A stretch of 64,000 bases of DNA. It comes from Chloroflexota bacterium (lineage in GTDB: Bacteria; Chloroflexota; Anaerolineae; Anaerolineales; Villigracilaceae). Below are positions 35,559-44,248 of this stretch, one piece after another. A program made the position numbers and the translations under genes. Position 1 is the stretch's first letter. Each line of letters begins with the position of its first letter. Under the pieces are notes generated by a model that was not told the origin of the DNA, did no database searches, and saw only the letters and a program-made list of their open reading frames with translations. Where the stretch lies: the NCBI GenBank assembly GCA_016213105.1, contig JACRBN010000004.1, positions 1 to 64,000 of the forward strand. The letters are read 5' to 3'.

Positions 35559-37109
35559 ATGCCCCAAAAACCAACCGCTCTCGTGATCGGCGCAGGCATC
35601 GGCGGGATCGCCACCGCCGCCCGCCTGGCCAAAAACGGATACAACGTGACCGTCCTCGAAAAAAATGACACCCCTGGCGGCCGCTGCAACCAGATCGTGC
35701 GCGACGGCCACCGCTTCGATGTCGGCCCGACCCTGTTTCTCATGCCCGAGGTCTGGGAGGAGACCTTCGCTGCGCTGGGCGAGAAGATGAGCGACCACCT
35801 CGACTTGCGCCGCATCGACCCGACCTACAAAGTCCACTTTGCGGATGGCCTGCAACTGCAATTGACTTCGGATATTGGCGAGATGCAGACCCAGCTCGAA
35901 AAAGTGGAGAAGACCGCCTTTACCGGTTTCCTCAACTACATCGCCGAAGGCTCCAGGCATTACAAACTCTCGCTCGAAAAGTTCGTCGGGCGCAACTTCT
36001 ACAACATCTTCGAGTATTTCAGCCTGGCCAACCTGCCGCTGATCTTCCAGCTCAAGGCGCTGGCCAAGCACTACAGCAACACGGGACGCTTCTTCAAGGA
36101 TGAACGCCTGAAGGCGGCCTTCACCTTCCAGAACATGTATCTGGGACTCAGCCCTTACGACGCGCCCGCCACCTACTCCCTGCTCCAGTACACAGAACTG
36201 GCCGAAGGCGTTTGGTATCCGATGGGCGGTATGTACGCGGGCATCCAGGCGCTGACTGGGGTGGCCGAAAAACTGGGCGTGAAATTTATCTACAATGCGC
36301 CCGTGAAATCGTTGAACGTTGAACGTTCAACGTTCAACACGCAGCGCATCAAAAGCGCAACATTGGAAGACGGGCGCGAATTCGCCGCCGATCTCTTCGT
36401 CGGCAACGCGGACCTGCCCTACATCTACGACCAGTTGCTGCCCGACCGCGCCGAAGCAAAGAAACTGGACGAAAAACTCTACACCTGCTCCACCATCATG
36501 TTCTATTGGGGCGTGGACAAGCCCTATCCGCAGGTGGCGCATCACAACATCTTCCTGGGCGGCGACTACAAAGGCTCCTTCGACCAGATTTTCAAGGAGC
36601 ACCGTCTGCCCGATGAGCCGTCCTTCTACGTTCACGCGCCCGCCCGCACCGACGCGGCCGCCGCACCCGAGGGGCAGGACACCTTCTACGTGCTCGTCCC
36701 CGTCGGCCATCTCGAAGCCCGCAGCAAACAGGATTGGGACGCAATGGTGAACAAGGCCCGCGAAACGGTCTTCACCCGCCTCGCCAAGGAGATGAACGTC
36801 ACCGACCTGCGCGAACACATCAAGTTCGAGATCAACTACACCCCCTTGACCTGGCAGGAACGTTTCAATCTCGCCAAGGGCGCAGCCTTCGGTCTGAGCC
36901 ACAACTTCTGGCAGGTCGGTTTCCTGCGCCCGCAGAACCGCCATGCCCAATACAAGAACATGTACTTCGCGGGCGCGTCCACCCACCCGGGCACGGGGCT
37001 GCCCATCGTGCTGCTCTCCGCCCGCCTGACCACGGAACGCATTCTCAAGGAATTCCAGGGCTTGCAGGTCAAGGATTTCACATTGGAGCACGCGGCGGCG
37101 CAATCCTGA
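35559..37109 (+). CDS. crtI: Phytoene desaturase/dehydrogenase family protein
   Basis: FAD-dependent desaturase that lengthens the conjugated system of phytoene toward lycopene. It has 516 residues. The N-terminal dinucleotide fold is LVIGAGIGGIATAARLAKNG, then TVLEKNDTPGGRCNQ. The C-terminal FAD/substrate motif is MYFAGASTHPGTGLPIVLLSARLT, diagnostic of CrtI-type enzymes. AAGGA lies before the ATG at 35559, chosen over an in-frame start at 35529. A 28-bp perfect palindrome sits inside the gene (36311-36338) and is translated as NVERSTFN, an in-frame repeat insertion. It is divergent from crtB and followed by carH. Confidence 0.93.
   Translation: MPQKPTALVIGAGIGGIATAARLAKNGYNVTVLEKNDTPGGRCNQIVRDGHRFDVGPTLFLMPEVWEETFAALGEKMSDHLDLRRIDPTYKVHFADGLQLQLTSDIGEMQTQLEKVEKTAFTGFLNYIAEGSRHYKLSLEKFVGRNFYNIFEYFSLANLPLIFQLKALAKHYSNTGRFFKDERLKAAFTFQNMYLGLSPYDAPATYSLLQYTELAEGVWYPMGGMYAGIQALTGVAEKLGVKFIYNAPVKSLNVERSTFNTQRIKSATLEDGREFAADLFVGNADLPYIYDQLLPDRAEAKKLDEKLYTCSTIMFYWGVDKPYPQVAHHNIFLGGDYKGSFDQIFKEHRLPDEPSFYVHAPARTDAAAAPEGQDTFYVLVPVGHLEARSKQDWDAMVNKARETVFTRLAKEMNVTDLREHIKFEINYTPLTWQERFNLAKGAAFGLSHNFWQVGFLRPQNRHAQYKNMYFAGASTHPGTGLPIVLLSARLTTERILKEFQGLQVKDFTLEHAAAQS
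36311..36338. repeat. Perfect 28-bp palindrome inside crtI
   Basis: Repeats of GTTGAAC and GTTCAAC form an uninterrupted palindrome. It keeps the reading frame and adds about nine residues between two beta strands of the desaturase. Confidence 0.85.
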
Positions 37110-37133
37110 GAGGAAATTAGAGACAAAGCAGGT

Positions 37134-37162
37134 ACAATATCCTTGCAAAACCTTTGCAACCT
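37134..37162 (+). promoter_or_regulatory. carH promoter region with candidate self-operator
   Basis: A TACAAT-like -10 box (about 37133-37138) overlaps AATATCCTTGCAAAACC (37136-37152), which is followed by TTTGCAACC. The site differs by one base from that upstream of crtB, suggesting shared control and autoregulation. Confidence 0.65.
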
Positions 37163-37190
37163 GCCATCTCATCCCTGGAGCTCGACAAAT

Positions 37191-38507
37191 ATGTCCATCA
37201 GCAAGTCGCCCGCCTACAACCTGAAAGCCGTCTTGAAAGAGACGGGCATTTCCGCCGATACCCTGCGCGCCTGGGAACGCCGCTACGGCCTGCCCCTGCC
37301 CCAACGCACTTCCGGCGGTCACCGCCTGTACTCCGAACACGATATTCAGACGATCAAATGGCTGATGGCCCGCCAGAGCGAGGGACTCAGCATCTCCCGC
37401 GCGGTGGACATGTGGAACGAACAAAACACCTCGGGCCTGGACCCTTTGGTTGCCTCCGCCACCAAAGGGACGCCCGCCGCCTCAGCCGGGTACCGTGTCC
37501 CCGAGACCAGCCTGGACGCTCTGCGCAAGCAGTGGCTGGAGGCCTGCCTCAACTTCAATGAGACCGAAGCCGAGGAGGTGCTCAACCAGGCCTTCGCCAT
37601 GTACCCCGTGGAAAAGGTCTGCACCGACGTGCTCCAGCGCGGCATGTCGGAGGTCGGCGAATATTGGTACGAGAACCGCGCCAGTGTCCAGCAGGAACAT
37701 TTCGCCTCGGCCCTGGCCATGCGCCGCCTGGATACGCTCCTGAGCGCCTCGCCCAAGCCCACCCGCAACCAGACCGTGCTGGTCGGCTGTCCCTCCAGTG
37801 AGTGGCATACCTTCACCCCGCTGCTGCTGGCCCTGCTCCTGCGCCGCCGCGGATTGAACGTGATCTACCTGGGCGCGAACGTCCCCGCCGAGCGCTTCGA
37901 GGAAACGGTCGCGGCCGTCCATGCGGGGTTGGTCATCCTGGTCGCGCAGACGCTGACCAGCGCCGCCGCCCTGCATTCCACGGCCCAGTCCCTGTCGGGC
38001 ATGAATATACCAGTGGGCTTTGGTGGGCGCATCTTCAACCTGCACCCGTCCATCATCGATTACGTTCCTGGCCACCACCTCGGCGGCAGCGTGGAAGAGG
38101 CCCTCGATCAGGTCGACGCCCTGCTTAAGGGGAGCAGGCCCAAGGTCCAGGCCAGGGCGATCTCCGAGGAATACCAAAGGGCGCTGGCCTCCTTCAATTC
38201 CCAACGCCTGCATATCGAGAGCAGCATCAAGGAAATGGCGCAGTTGCTGCCGGTCAGCGCGGAAGGCCTGAACACGGGCATCCACTTTCTGGGCGACAAT
38301 ATCGCAGCCGCCCTGCAGCTGGGCGACATGGCGCACGTCAGCGCCGAACTGGATTGGCTGAAGACGCTGATGCAGTCACACCGTCGCCCCGCCAGCGAAC
38401 TGGCCGAATTCATGCAAAACTACTCCCATGCGGTCGACAAGCATATCAACGGCGCGGGCGCGCCGATCAAGGCCTGGCTGCAAGCGCAGGCTCAATTATC
38501 CGTATAG
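37191..38507 (+). CDS. carH: CarH-type B12-dependent photoreceptor repressor (MerR family)
   Basis: Light-controlled transcription factor. The N-terminal MerR helix-turn-helix is KAVLKETGISADTLRAWERRYGLP...RLYSEHDI (about 8-55). A four-helix bundle follows with W159-x9-E169-H170 (EYWYENRASVQQEHFAS), the CarH signature that packs over adenosylcobalamin. The cobalamin-binding Rossmann domain begins TVLVGCPSSEWHTF, with His206 as likely cobalt ligand, then VIYLGANVPAERF. In known CarH proteins the dark tetramer represses carotenoid genes and light breaks the Co-C bond. About 100 extra C-terminal residues are present. Placement beside crtI and crtB supports the role. Confidence 0.9.
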   Translation: MSISKSPAYNLKAVLKETGISADTLRAWERRYGLPLPQRTSGGHRLYSEHDIQTIKWLMARQSEGLSISRAVDMWNEQNTSGLDPLVASATKGTPAASAGYRVPETSLDALRKQWLEACLNFNETEAEEVLNQAFAMYPVEKVCTDVLQRGMSEVGEYWYENRASVQQEHFASALAMRRLDTLLSASPKPTRNQTVLVGCPSSEWHTFTPLLLALLLRRRGLNVIYLGANVPAERFEETVAAVHAGLVILVAQTLTSAAALHSTAQSLSGMNIPVGFGGRIFNLHPSIIDYVPGHHLGGSVEEALDQVDALLKGSRPKVQARAISEEYQRALASFNSQRLHIESSIKEMAQLLPVSAEGLNTGIHFLGDNIAAALQLGDMAHVSAELDWLKTLMQSHRRPASELAEFMQNYSHAVDKHINGAGAPIKAWLQAQAQLSV

Positions 38508-38516
38508 CGAGGTCCC

Positions 38517-39353
38517 ATGAGCATCCGTATTGTCACCGACAGCACCTGCGACCTGCCGGAAGAAATCGTCCGTCAGCAAACCATCACCGTGATCCCCATG
38601 TATATCAACGTGGGCGAAGTCAGCTACCTGGATGGAATCACCCTAACGCGGGCTGAATTCTACGCCCAACTGCCTGGTTATTTCCCCGCCCCCAAGACGG
38701 CCACTCCCAGCACCGAGGCCTTTCTTCAAGCCTATGAGCGCCTCGCGGATGAAGGCGCGCAGGCCATCCTCTCCATTCATATCAGCGAGAGCCTGAGCGC
38801 CACGATCAACTCGGCGCGTATCGCCGCCGAACAATTCACCCGCATCCCCGTCACCGTGCTCGATTCGAGCCAGCTCAGCCTTGGCACGGGCTTTATCGTC
38901 GAACGGGCCGCACAACTGGCGCAGGTGGGCAAAAGAATGGACGAGATCCTGTCTGCCTTGCAGGATTTGATGAAGCGCACCTACGTCTTCGCCTCGCTGA
39001 AAACGCTCGAATACCTGCGCCGCAGCGGGCGCATGAATTTTGCCATTGCCAAGTTCGGCGAGATTTTACAACTCAAGCCCCTGCTGCACATGAACATGGG
39101 CAAAGCCTCAGCGCACCGCACGCGCACAAACAAACGCGCCAGTCAACGCCTGCTGGACTGGCTGGCGGAATACGCGCCCTATGAAAGATTGGCCGTTCTG
39201 CACGCAGGCGTACAGGAGGAAGCCCAGGCGCTGTATGAACAGGCGCGCGCCTTCTTCCCCGAAGGCGAAATCCCCATCGTGCAAATCACCCCGGCCATCG
39301 GCGCACATCTCGGCATTGGCGCGCTCGGCTTCGCCTGCATCTCAAAGGAATAA
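38517..39353 (+). CDS. DegV-family fatty-acid-binding protein
   Basis: A 278-residue protein of the DegV/FakB family, which presents fatty acids to the kinase FakA for phospholipid use. The opening RIVTDSTCDLPEEI, the TATPSTEAFLQAYE segment and ILSIHISESLSATINSARIA are diagnostic, as is the later LGTGFIVERAAQLAQ. The start codon follows the CarH stop by seven bases, so it may be in the same transcript. No FakA gene is in the window. Confidence 0.9.
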   Translation: MSIRIVTDSTCDLPEEIVRQQTITVIPMYINVGEVSYLDGITLTRAEFYAQLPGYFPAPKTATPSTEAFLQAYERLADEGAQAILSIHISESLSATINSARIAAEQFTRIPVTVLDSSQLSLGTGFIVERAAQLAQVGKRMDEILSALQDLMKRTYVFASLKTLEYLRRSGRMNFAIAKFGEILQLKPLLHMNMGKASAHRTRTNKRASQRLLDWLAEYAPYERLAVLHAGVQEEAQALYEQARAFFPEGEIPIVQITPAIGAHLGIGALGFACISKE

Positions 39354-39357
39354 ATTC

Positions 39358-39684
39358 ATGAAAATCGCAAAGCTCATTTCCATTCTCGGCATTCTGGCCA
39401 TGACGGCCGTGCTGATCTACGGCTTCACCGTCGGTGATTTCGCTGGCGAAGGCAGCCGCCTGCTGGGCATGCCCTGGGGCATCGTCTCGCTGGTGGATCT
39501 GTACACAGGCTTCACGCTCTTCTCCGCCTGGATCATCTACCGCGAGAAATCCCTGCCCAGCGCCATCCTGTGGACGATTGCAATGATGACATTGGGCTTT
39601 TTCGCCGGCAGTCTGTACGCCTTCCTCGCCCTGCAAGCCAGCGGCGGCGACTGGCGCAAGTTCTGGCTGGGCAAACACGCTTAA
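39358..39684 (+). CDS. DUF1475-like small membrane protein
   Basis: A 108-residue protein with three hydrophobic helices (about 5-25, 37-60 and 68-92). MKIAKLISILGILAMTAVLIYG and GMPWGIVSLVDLYTGF match the DUF1475 family. AAGGAATA precedes the ATG at 39358, four bases after the DegV stop. Function is unknown. Confidence 0.8.
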   Translation: MKIAKLISILGILAMTAVLIYGFTVGDFAGEGSRLLGMPWGIVSLVDLYTGFTLFSAWIIYREKSLPSAILWTIAMMTLGFFAGSLYAFLALQASGGDWRKFWLGKHA

Positions 39685-39702
39685 CGGACCTAATGACAGA
39701 AT

Positions 39703-39718
39703 GCAGACTTAAGTCTGC
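39703..39718. repeat. Perfect 16-bp palindrome (REP-like)
   Basis: GCAGACTTAAGTCTGC, followed by a related imperfect unit, GCGGACTGAAGCCCGC. It shares the GACTT/AAGTC core with the elements at 34327 and 60323. Confidence 0.7.
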
Positions 39719-39781
39719 TTAAAAATCGCGGACTGAAGCCCGCACTCCGGGAAATTTTGAACTGACACTAGAGGTATTTTC

Positions 39782-40648
39782 ATGAAAAAAGCAGATCGCA
39801 TTTCGTTGATCGTTTTTCCTTTTCTGATCCTGATCGGATTTCTGGTGGCCCTGGCAGGCAGCCAGGGTGGAGCCGCGGTCAAGGGTGTGCCCGTATTTGC
39901 CTTGTCGGTCGGGCTGGCCTTTGTCATTCAATGGCTGGTCTTTATCCCGTCGTTTCTGCTGCAAACCGAAAAATTCTTCGACCTGACGGGCAGCCTGACC
40001 TACATCTCCATCGTTCTGATCGCGGTTTTCTCCAGCGCGAACCTGGATGGCAGGTCGATCCTGCTGGCGGCCTTGGTCATCCTTTGGGCGCTTCGGCTGG
40101 GAACCTTTCTGTTCGGTCGCATCCAAAAGGCAGGCAAGGATGACCGCTTCGATGAGATTAAACCCTCCTTCGTCCGCTTCCTGAACGTGTGGACGATCCA
40201 GGCCTTGTGGGTGACGTTTACCGCGGCAGCGGCGCTGGTCGCCATCACGAGCGCCCATCGAAAAGAGTTGGATGTGTTTGCCATCCTCGGCGCGCTGATT
40301 TGGGTGCTGGGCTTTGCCATCGAAGTCACGGCCGATACGCAAAAAAGCCGCTTCAGCGCGAACCCGCAGAACAAGGGTAAATTCATTCGAACGGGACTAT
40401 GGTCGCGCTCCCGCCATCCCAATTACTTCGGCGAAATCGTGCTGTGGATCGGTATTGCGGTCATCGCCCTGCCCGTACTGCAAGGCTGGCAGTGGGTTGC
40501 GCTGATCTCGCCCATCTTCGTCACCCTGCTGCTGACCCGCGTGAGCGGCATCCCCCTGCTCGAACAGAAGGCGGATAAAAAATGGGGCGGCCAGGCGGAT
40601 TACGAGGAATACAAAAAGCGCACGCCCGTGCTCATCCCGCGCCTGTAG
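39782..40648 (+). CDS. DUF1295 membrane protein (steroid 5-alpha-reductase-like fold)
   Basis: A 288-residue protein with about six to seven TM helices. TGLWSRSRHPNYFGEIVLWIGI is the signature of DUF1295 and related isoprenylcysteine methyltransferase/reductase folds, which bind NADPH or SAM in the membrane. GIPLLEQKADKKWG and the YKKRTPVLIPRL tail also match. Substrate is unknown; in a carotenoid region a lipid or isoprenoid substrate is conceivable. No clear ribosome-binding site precedes the ATG. Confidence 0.85.
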   Translation: MKKADRISLIVFPFLILIGFLVALAGSQGGAAVKGVPVFALSVGLAFVIQWLVFIPSFLLQTEKFFDLTGSLTYISIVLIAVFSSANLDGRSILLAALVILWALRLGTFLFGRIQKAGKDDRFDEIKPSFVRFLNVWTIQALWVTFTAAAALVAITSAHRKELDVFAILGALIWVLGFAIEVTADTQKSRFSANPQNKGKFIRTGLWSRSRHPNYFGEIVLWIGIAVIALPVLQGWQWVALISPIFVTLLLTRVSGIPLLEQKADKKWGGQADYEEYKKRTPVLIPRL

Positions 40649-40649
40649 C

Positions 40650-40840
40650 TGTGGGGTGGGTTACCCTTCGGGTACGATGTGGTAATCCGCCAACCCATAC
40701 ATTTCACCCAACAACACGCGGGATGCCAAAGTGCCCTGCAAGGGTATCCCGCGCCACGACAACACCTTACATGTGGGGTGGGATACCATCCCGCGCCACA
40801 ATGACAAGCGTCACGCCCAAGGCGTGGCCTACAAGGAAAC
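40650..40840. repeat. Cluster of intergenic inverted and direct repeats
   Basis: TGTGGGGTGGG-TTACC and TGTGGGGTGGG-ATACC occur about 118 bases apart, and GGTATCCCGCGCCAC and CATCCCGCGCCAC are related complements. GTCACGCCCAAGGCGTGGCC forms a further hairpin. No gene is visible. Confidence 0.7.
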
Positions 40841-40841
40841 C

Positions 40842-41189
40842 ATGTTAATTCAAATTTTGCAAATCATCGCCGCCGTCGGCACGATCCTGACGGGGCTGGT
40901 ATCGCTGGTCAAACCCGCGTCCGTCACGGGCTTCACGGGACTGCGCCCCGAGGGCGGCCGCGGCCTGACCGAGATCCGCGCCATATTAGGCGGGTTCTTC
41001 ATCGCGCTGGGGGCCGCGCCGCTCATCCTCAACTCGCCTGTTGCGTACCTGATGCTGGGCATCGCCTATCTGGGGGTCGCGCTCGTGCGCGGCATCTTCA
41101 TGTTCGTGGACCGCTCCGTCGTGCAGTCGAACGTTATCAGCCTGGCCGTCGAGATCGTCTTCGGCATCCTTTTGGTTATCCCCGCATGA
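40842..41189 (+). CDS. Small DUF4345-like membrane protein
   Basis: A 115-residue protein with four hydrophobic helices. GFTGLRPEGGRGLTEIRAILGGFFIALG places an Arg-Glu pair at a helix end, and the fold resembles DUF4345 proteins. Its stop overlaps the start of the selenoprotein gene (ATGA), so the two are cotranslated. Function is unknown. Confidence 0.7.
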   Translation: MLIQILQIIAAVGTILTGLVSLVKPASVTGFTGLRPEGGRGLTEIRAILGGFFIALGAAPLILNSPVAYLMLGIAYLGVALVRGIFMFVDRSVVQSNVISLAVEIVFGILLVIPA

Positions 41190-41671
41190 GCCGCGCCGAA
41201 CTCAACAAACCCGCCCCCGACTTCGCGCTGACCGACTTCCACGGCAGCGAAGTGCGCCTATCCGATTTCCGCGGACGCAGGAACGTCCTGCTGGTCTTCA
41301 ATCGCGGCTTTTTCTGACCGTTCTGCCAACGGCACATGGCGCAGTTGCGCCAGGAGTATGACAAGTTCACCGCACTGGATACCGAGATCGTCGTGGTCGG
41401 CCCCGAGGATTCGAAGGCCTTTGCAGCCTATTGGCAGAAGCACAACCTGCCCTTCGTCGGCCTGCCCGACCCGACCCATACCGTGCTTAAGAAATATGGG
41501 CAGGAGGTCAGTCTGTTCAAGTTTGGACGCCAGCCCGCCCAGGTGCTGATCGACAAGCACGGAGAGGCGCGCTTCGTTCACTACGGGCACGACCCGAGCG
41601 ACATCCCCGCCAACCAGGAAATCCTGGACTTGTTGAAACCGATGAATGAGGAAAACCATGCCAGCCATTAA
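41186..41671 (+). CDS. Probable selenocysteine-containing peroxiredoxin-like protein
   Basis: Reading through one in-frame TGA at 41315 (codon 44) gives a complete 161-residue AhpC/TSA-fold redoxin. The N-terminal part is MSRAELNKPAPDFALTDFHG, then VLLVFNRGFF-U-PFCQRH. Homologues have cysteine at that place (RGxxCPFC), so selenocysteine would be the peroxidatic residue of a UxxC motif with Cys47. The downstream part (MAQLRQEYDKF...QVLIDKHGEARFVHYG) is intact, arguing against a decayed gene. A stem-loop 20 bases after the TGA fits a bacterial SECIS. The start overlaps the previous stop (ATGA). A nonsense mutation or sequence error is the alternative. Confidence 0.85.
41338..41351 (+). promoter_or_regulatory. 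Candidate bacterial SECIS hairpin
   Basis: GGCGC pairs with GCGCC around the loop AGTT, so a G lies in the first two loop bases. The stem starts 20 bases after the TGA, within the 16-37 base range of known bacterial SECIS elements bound by SelB. Confidence 0.65.
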
Positions 41672-42521
41672 AGACATGGTTGTGGTTATCACTGGCTCCA
41701 CACGCGGATTTGGTTATGCCATCGCTGAGTCGATGCTGGAAGCAGGGGCGACTGTCGCGATTACGGGCAGAAGCCAAAAGGTAGTCGAAGGCGCGTTGAC
41801 CCGTCTCCAGACCAAGGGTCGCGTGAGTGGATTCGTGCTGGATGTCCGCGAAGAAGATCAAGCCTACAAGTTGGTCGAAGATGTCATCCAGGAATTCGGT
41901 CGCATTGATATCTGGGTCAACAACGCGGGCTACTCCAACGCGGCGGGCATGATGCTGGACATGAATCCACGTGACGCGTTGGACATGTTTATGTCGAACG
42001 ATCTGGGCGTACTGCAATGTACGCAGGCGGTCATGCGCTACATGCTGCCACGCAAGCAGGGACTGCTGGTGAATATTTATGGCAACGGAAGTTTTCTGCG
42101 CCCCGCATCGCCGACTGGACTCTACGGCGCGTCGAAAGCATGGGTCACATCCTTCACGCGCAGTCTTGCAAAAGAACTCAAAGGCAGTGGCGTGCAAATT
42201 TTGGGATACAGCCCGGGCATGATGACCACTGATATGCTCACAAGTCCCATCGTGGTTGGTGAACGCGGACGCGAGATGTTGAAGAACTTCGGCTTCGTTC
42301 TGCGCTTTTTGGGACAGCCCGCCAACTATGCAGCGAAAAAATTGGTGAAAGCCATCGCCAGCCATCGCAGGGAATTTACCGAAACAAAATTGTTCAAACC
42401 CTGGACTCCCCTGCTCGGACTGATGCGCGTCGGCTGGGAGAACATTACCAAGACTGGCAAAACACCCGGGTTCGAATTGAACTATCAGGAAGCGTATCAA
42501 TTCAAAAAAACAAAAGCGTAA
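41658..42521 (+). CDS. Short-chain dehydrogenase/reductase
   Basis: A 287-residue NAD(P)-dependent oxidoreductase. TGSTRGFG is the TGxxxGxG cofactor motif, NNAG and the catalytic YxxxK (GLYGASKAW) follow, with Ser in GNGSF region. The C-terminal extension after residue 240 is unusual. The ATG at 41658 has GAGG upstream and overlaps the end of the selenoprotein gene by 14 bases, so it is in the same operon. Substrate unknown. Confidence 0.87.
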   Translation: MPAIKDMVVVITGSTRGFGYAIAESMLEAGATVAITGRSQKVVEGALTRLQTKGRVSGFVLDVREEDQAYKLVEDVIQEFGRIDIWVNNAGYSNAAGMMLDMNPRDALDMFMSNDLGVLQCTQAVMRYMLPRKQGLLVNIYGNGSFLRPASPTGLYGASKAWVTSFTRSLAKELKGSGVQILGYSPGMMTTDMLTSPIVVGERGREMLKNFGFVLRFLGQPANYAAKKLVKAIASHRREFTETKLFKPWTPLLGLMRVGWENITKTGKTPGFELNYQEAYQFKKTKA

Positions 42522-42530
42522 AGGAAAATC

Positions 42531-42905
42531 ATGGAAGCGCTGAAACAATTTGAAAAACAAAAATATTTGAACATCGAGACATTCCGCAAAAATGGACAGG
42601 GTGTCAAAACTCCCGTTTGGTTTGTGCAGGAGGGAGAAACACTTCGAGTCTGGACCAATGCAGGGGCTGGCAAAATAAAGAGAATCCGCAACAATGGTAG
42701 TGTGCGCGTCATGCCATCCACGGTTGCAGGCGAACCGCTCGGAGATTGGGTCGATGCGCAGGCAATTGCCGAGGATGCCCCCGAGGCCATTAACCATGTC
42801 GCGGCGTTGATGAGAAAAAAATATGGGCTTCAGTTTTTATTTTTCAACGGTTTGGGAAAAATAAGAAAGTCAAAGACCGCGGTTATAAAATTAACCTTGT
42901 CATAA
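42531..42905 (+). CDS. PPOX-class F420- or flavin-dependent oxidoreductase
   Basis: A 124-residue split-barrel protein. YLNIETFRKNGQGVKTPVWFVQEGETLRVWT and GKIKRIRNNGSVRVMPS are typical of F420-dependent members of the FDOR/PPOX group, in which the lysine-rich turn holds the cofactor phosphate. It follows the SDR gene by nine bases. It could reduce enones or protect against oxidants. AT-rich relative to neighbours. Confidence 0.82.
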   Translation: MEALKQFEKQKYLNIETFRKNGQGVKTPVWFVQEGETLRVWTNAGAGKIKRIRNNGSVRVMPSTVAGEPLGDWVDAQAIAEDAPEAINHVAALMRKKYGLQFLFFNGLGKIRKSKTAVIKLTLS

Positions 42906-42963
42906 AAGAGAGTGCTTCGAGCGGAAAACCCCCGCCCTTGTAATATACACACAAAAGGAGATC

Positions 42964-44244
42964 ATGAATAACAAACGCCTCTTCTCCATCATTTTTGTCG
43001 TATTCATCGACCTGCTCGGCTTCAGCCTGATCCTGCCGCTGCTGCCCTACTACGCCGAAAAATACGGCGCAACCCAACTGGTCACGGGCCTGTTGGTGGC
43101 CTCTTACGCATTGATGCAGTTGATCGGCGCGCCCCTGCTGGGACGCCTGTCCGACCGCTTCGGCCGCCGTCCCGTCCTGCTGGCCTCGGTCTTTGGCACC
43201 TTCATCGGCTTTGTGCTGCTGGGATTTGCCGACCCCATCGGCACCGCGCTAGCCAGAACCTTCAGCCCGCAATCCGCCAACCTGTTCGTGCTGGGCATCC
43301 TCTTCCTCAGCCGCATGGTCGACGGCCTGACAGGTGGCAACCTGAGCGTGGCCCAGGCTTACATCTCGGACGTGACCGACGCCCAAAACCGCTCGAAGGG
43401 CCTGGGCATGATCGGCGCCGCCTTCGGGCTGGGATTCATCATCGGCCCCGCCACGGGCGGATTGCTCAGCCAGTGGGGCTATGCCGTGCCCGCCTTCGTG
43501 GCCTCGGCCTTCTCGTTCACCAATCTGCTGTTGATCTACTTCTGGCTGCCCGAATCGCTCACCATTGAAAAGCGCGCGCAGATGGCGGATACGAAACCCG
43601 CCGTCACCCTGGGCGCACTGCTGGATGCGCTCCGTCGTCCGTTCTCGGGGTCGCTGCTTACCACGCGTTTTTTCTTCGGGCTGGCCTTCGCCGTCTTCCA
43701 GACCATATTCTCGTTGTATGCGCTCAATAAATTCAACCTGCAGGCGCGCGACACGGGCCTGATCCTGACTTACGTGGGCGTGCTCTCGGTCTTCGTGCAG
43801 GGCTTCCTGATGGGACGCATCACCAAACTGTTCCGCGAGGATGTTCTGATCCTGTTCAGCGGCGCGCTGATGACCCTCTCGCTGATCGGCTGGGCGCTGA
43901 CCCCCAGCGTCTTCTGGCTGCTGGTGGTGCTGACCCCCACCGCCATATCGGGCGGCATTCTCAACACGCTGCTCTCGTCCACGCTGACCAAGGCTGTACA
44001 GCCGCAGGAAGTCGGCGGCATTTTGGGCCTCTCGGCCTCCATCGAAAGTTCCACGCGCATCATCGCGCCCATTCTGGGCGGCTACCTGCTGCAATCATTC
44101 GGGACCTGGTCGCCGGGTGTGTTCGGCGCGCTGCTGATGCTGGGCGTCAGCGTATTCATCTTCCGCACCATTTACGATCACCCGATTGCGGCGGAGATCC
44201 GCGCCCGCTCCGTGGAGCCAGCGCCCGCGCCCCACGGAGATTAG
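42964..44244 (+). CDS. MFS transporter, TetA-like drug efflux family
   Basis: A 426-residue membrane protein with twelve TM helices. The loop 2-3 motif GRLSDRFGRRPVLL and FVVFIDLLGFSLILPLLPYYAEKYGA resemble the TetA/DHA1 class of proton antiporters. GLGMIGAAFGLGFIIGPATGG matches motif C of antiporters. AAAGGAG lies before the ATG. Substrate cannot be predicted. The photolyase gene starts five bases after its stop. Confidence 0.88.
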   Translation: MNNKRLFSIIFVVFIDLLGFSLILPLLPYYAEKYGATQLVTGLLVASYALMQLIGAPLLGRLSDRFGRRPVLLASVFGTFIGFVLLGFADPIGTALARTFSPQSANLFVLGILFLSRMVDGLTGGNLSVAQAYISDVTDAQNRSKGLGMIGAAFGLGFIIGPATGGLLSQWGYAVPAFVASAFSFTNLLLIYFWLPESLTIEKRAQMADTKPAVTLGALLDALRRPFSGSLLTTRFFFGLAFAVFQTIFSLYALNKFNLQARDTGLILTYVGVLSVFVQGFLMGRITKLFREDVLILFSGALMTLSLIGWALTPSVFWLLVVLTPTAISGGILNTLLSSTLTKAVQPQEVGGILGLSASIESSTRIIAPILGGYLLQSFGTWSPGVFGALLMLGVSVFIFRTIYDHPIAAEIRARSVEPAPAPHGD

Positions 44245-44248
44245 ATTC

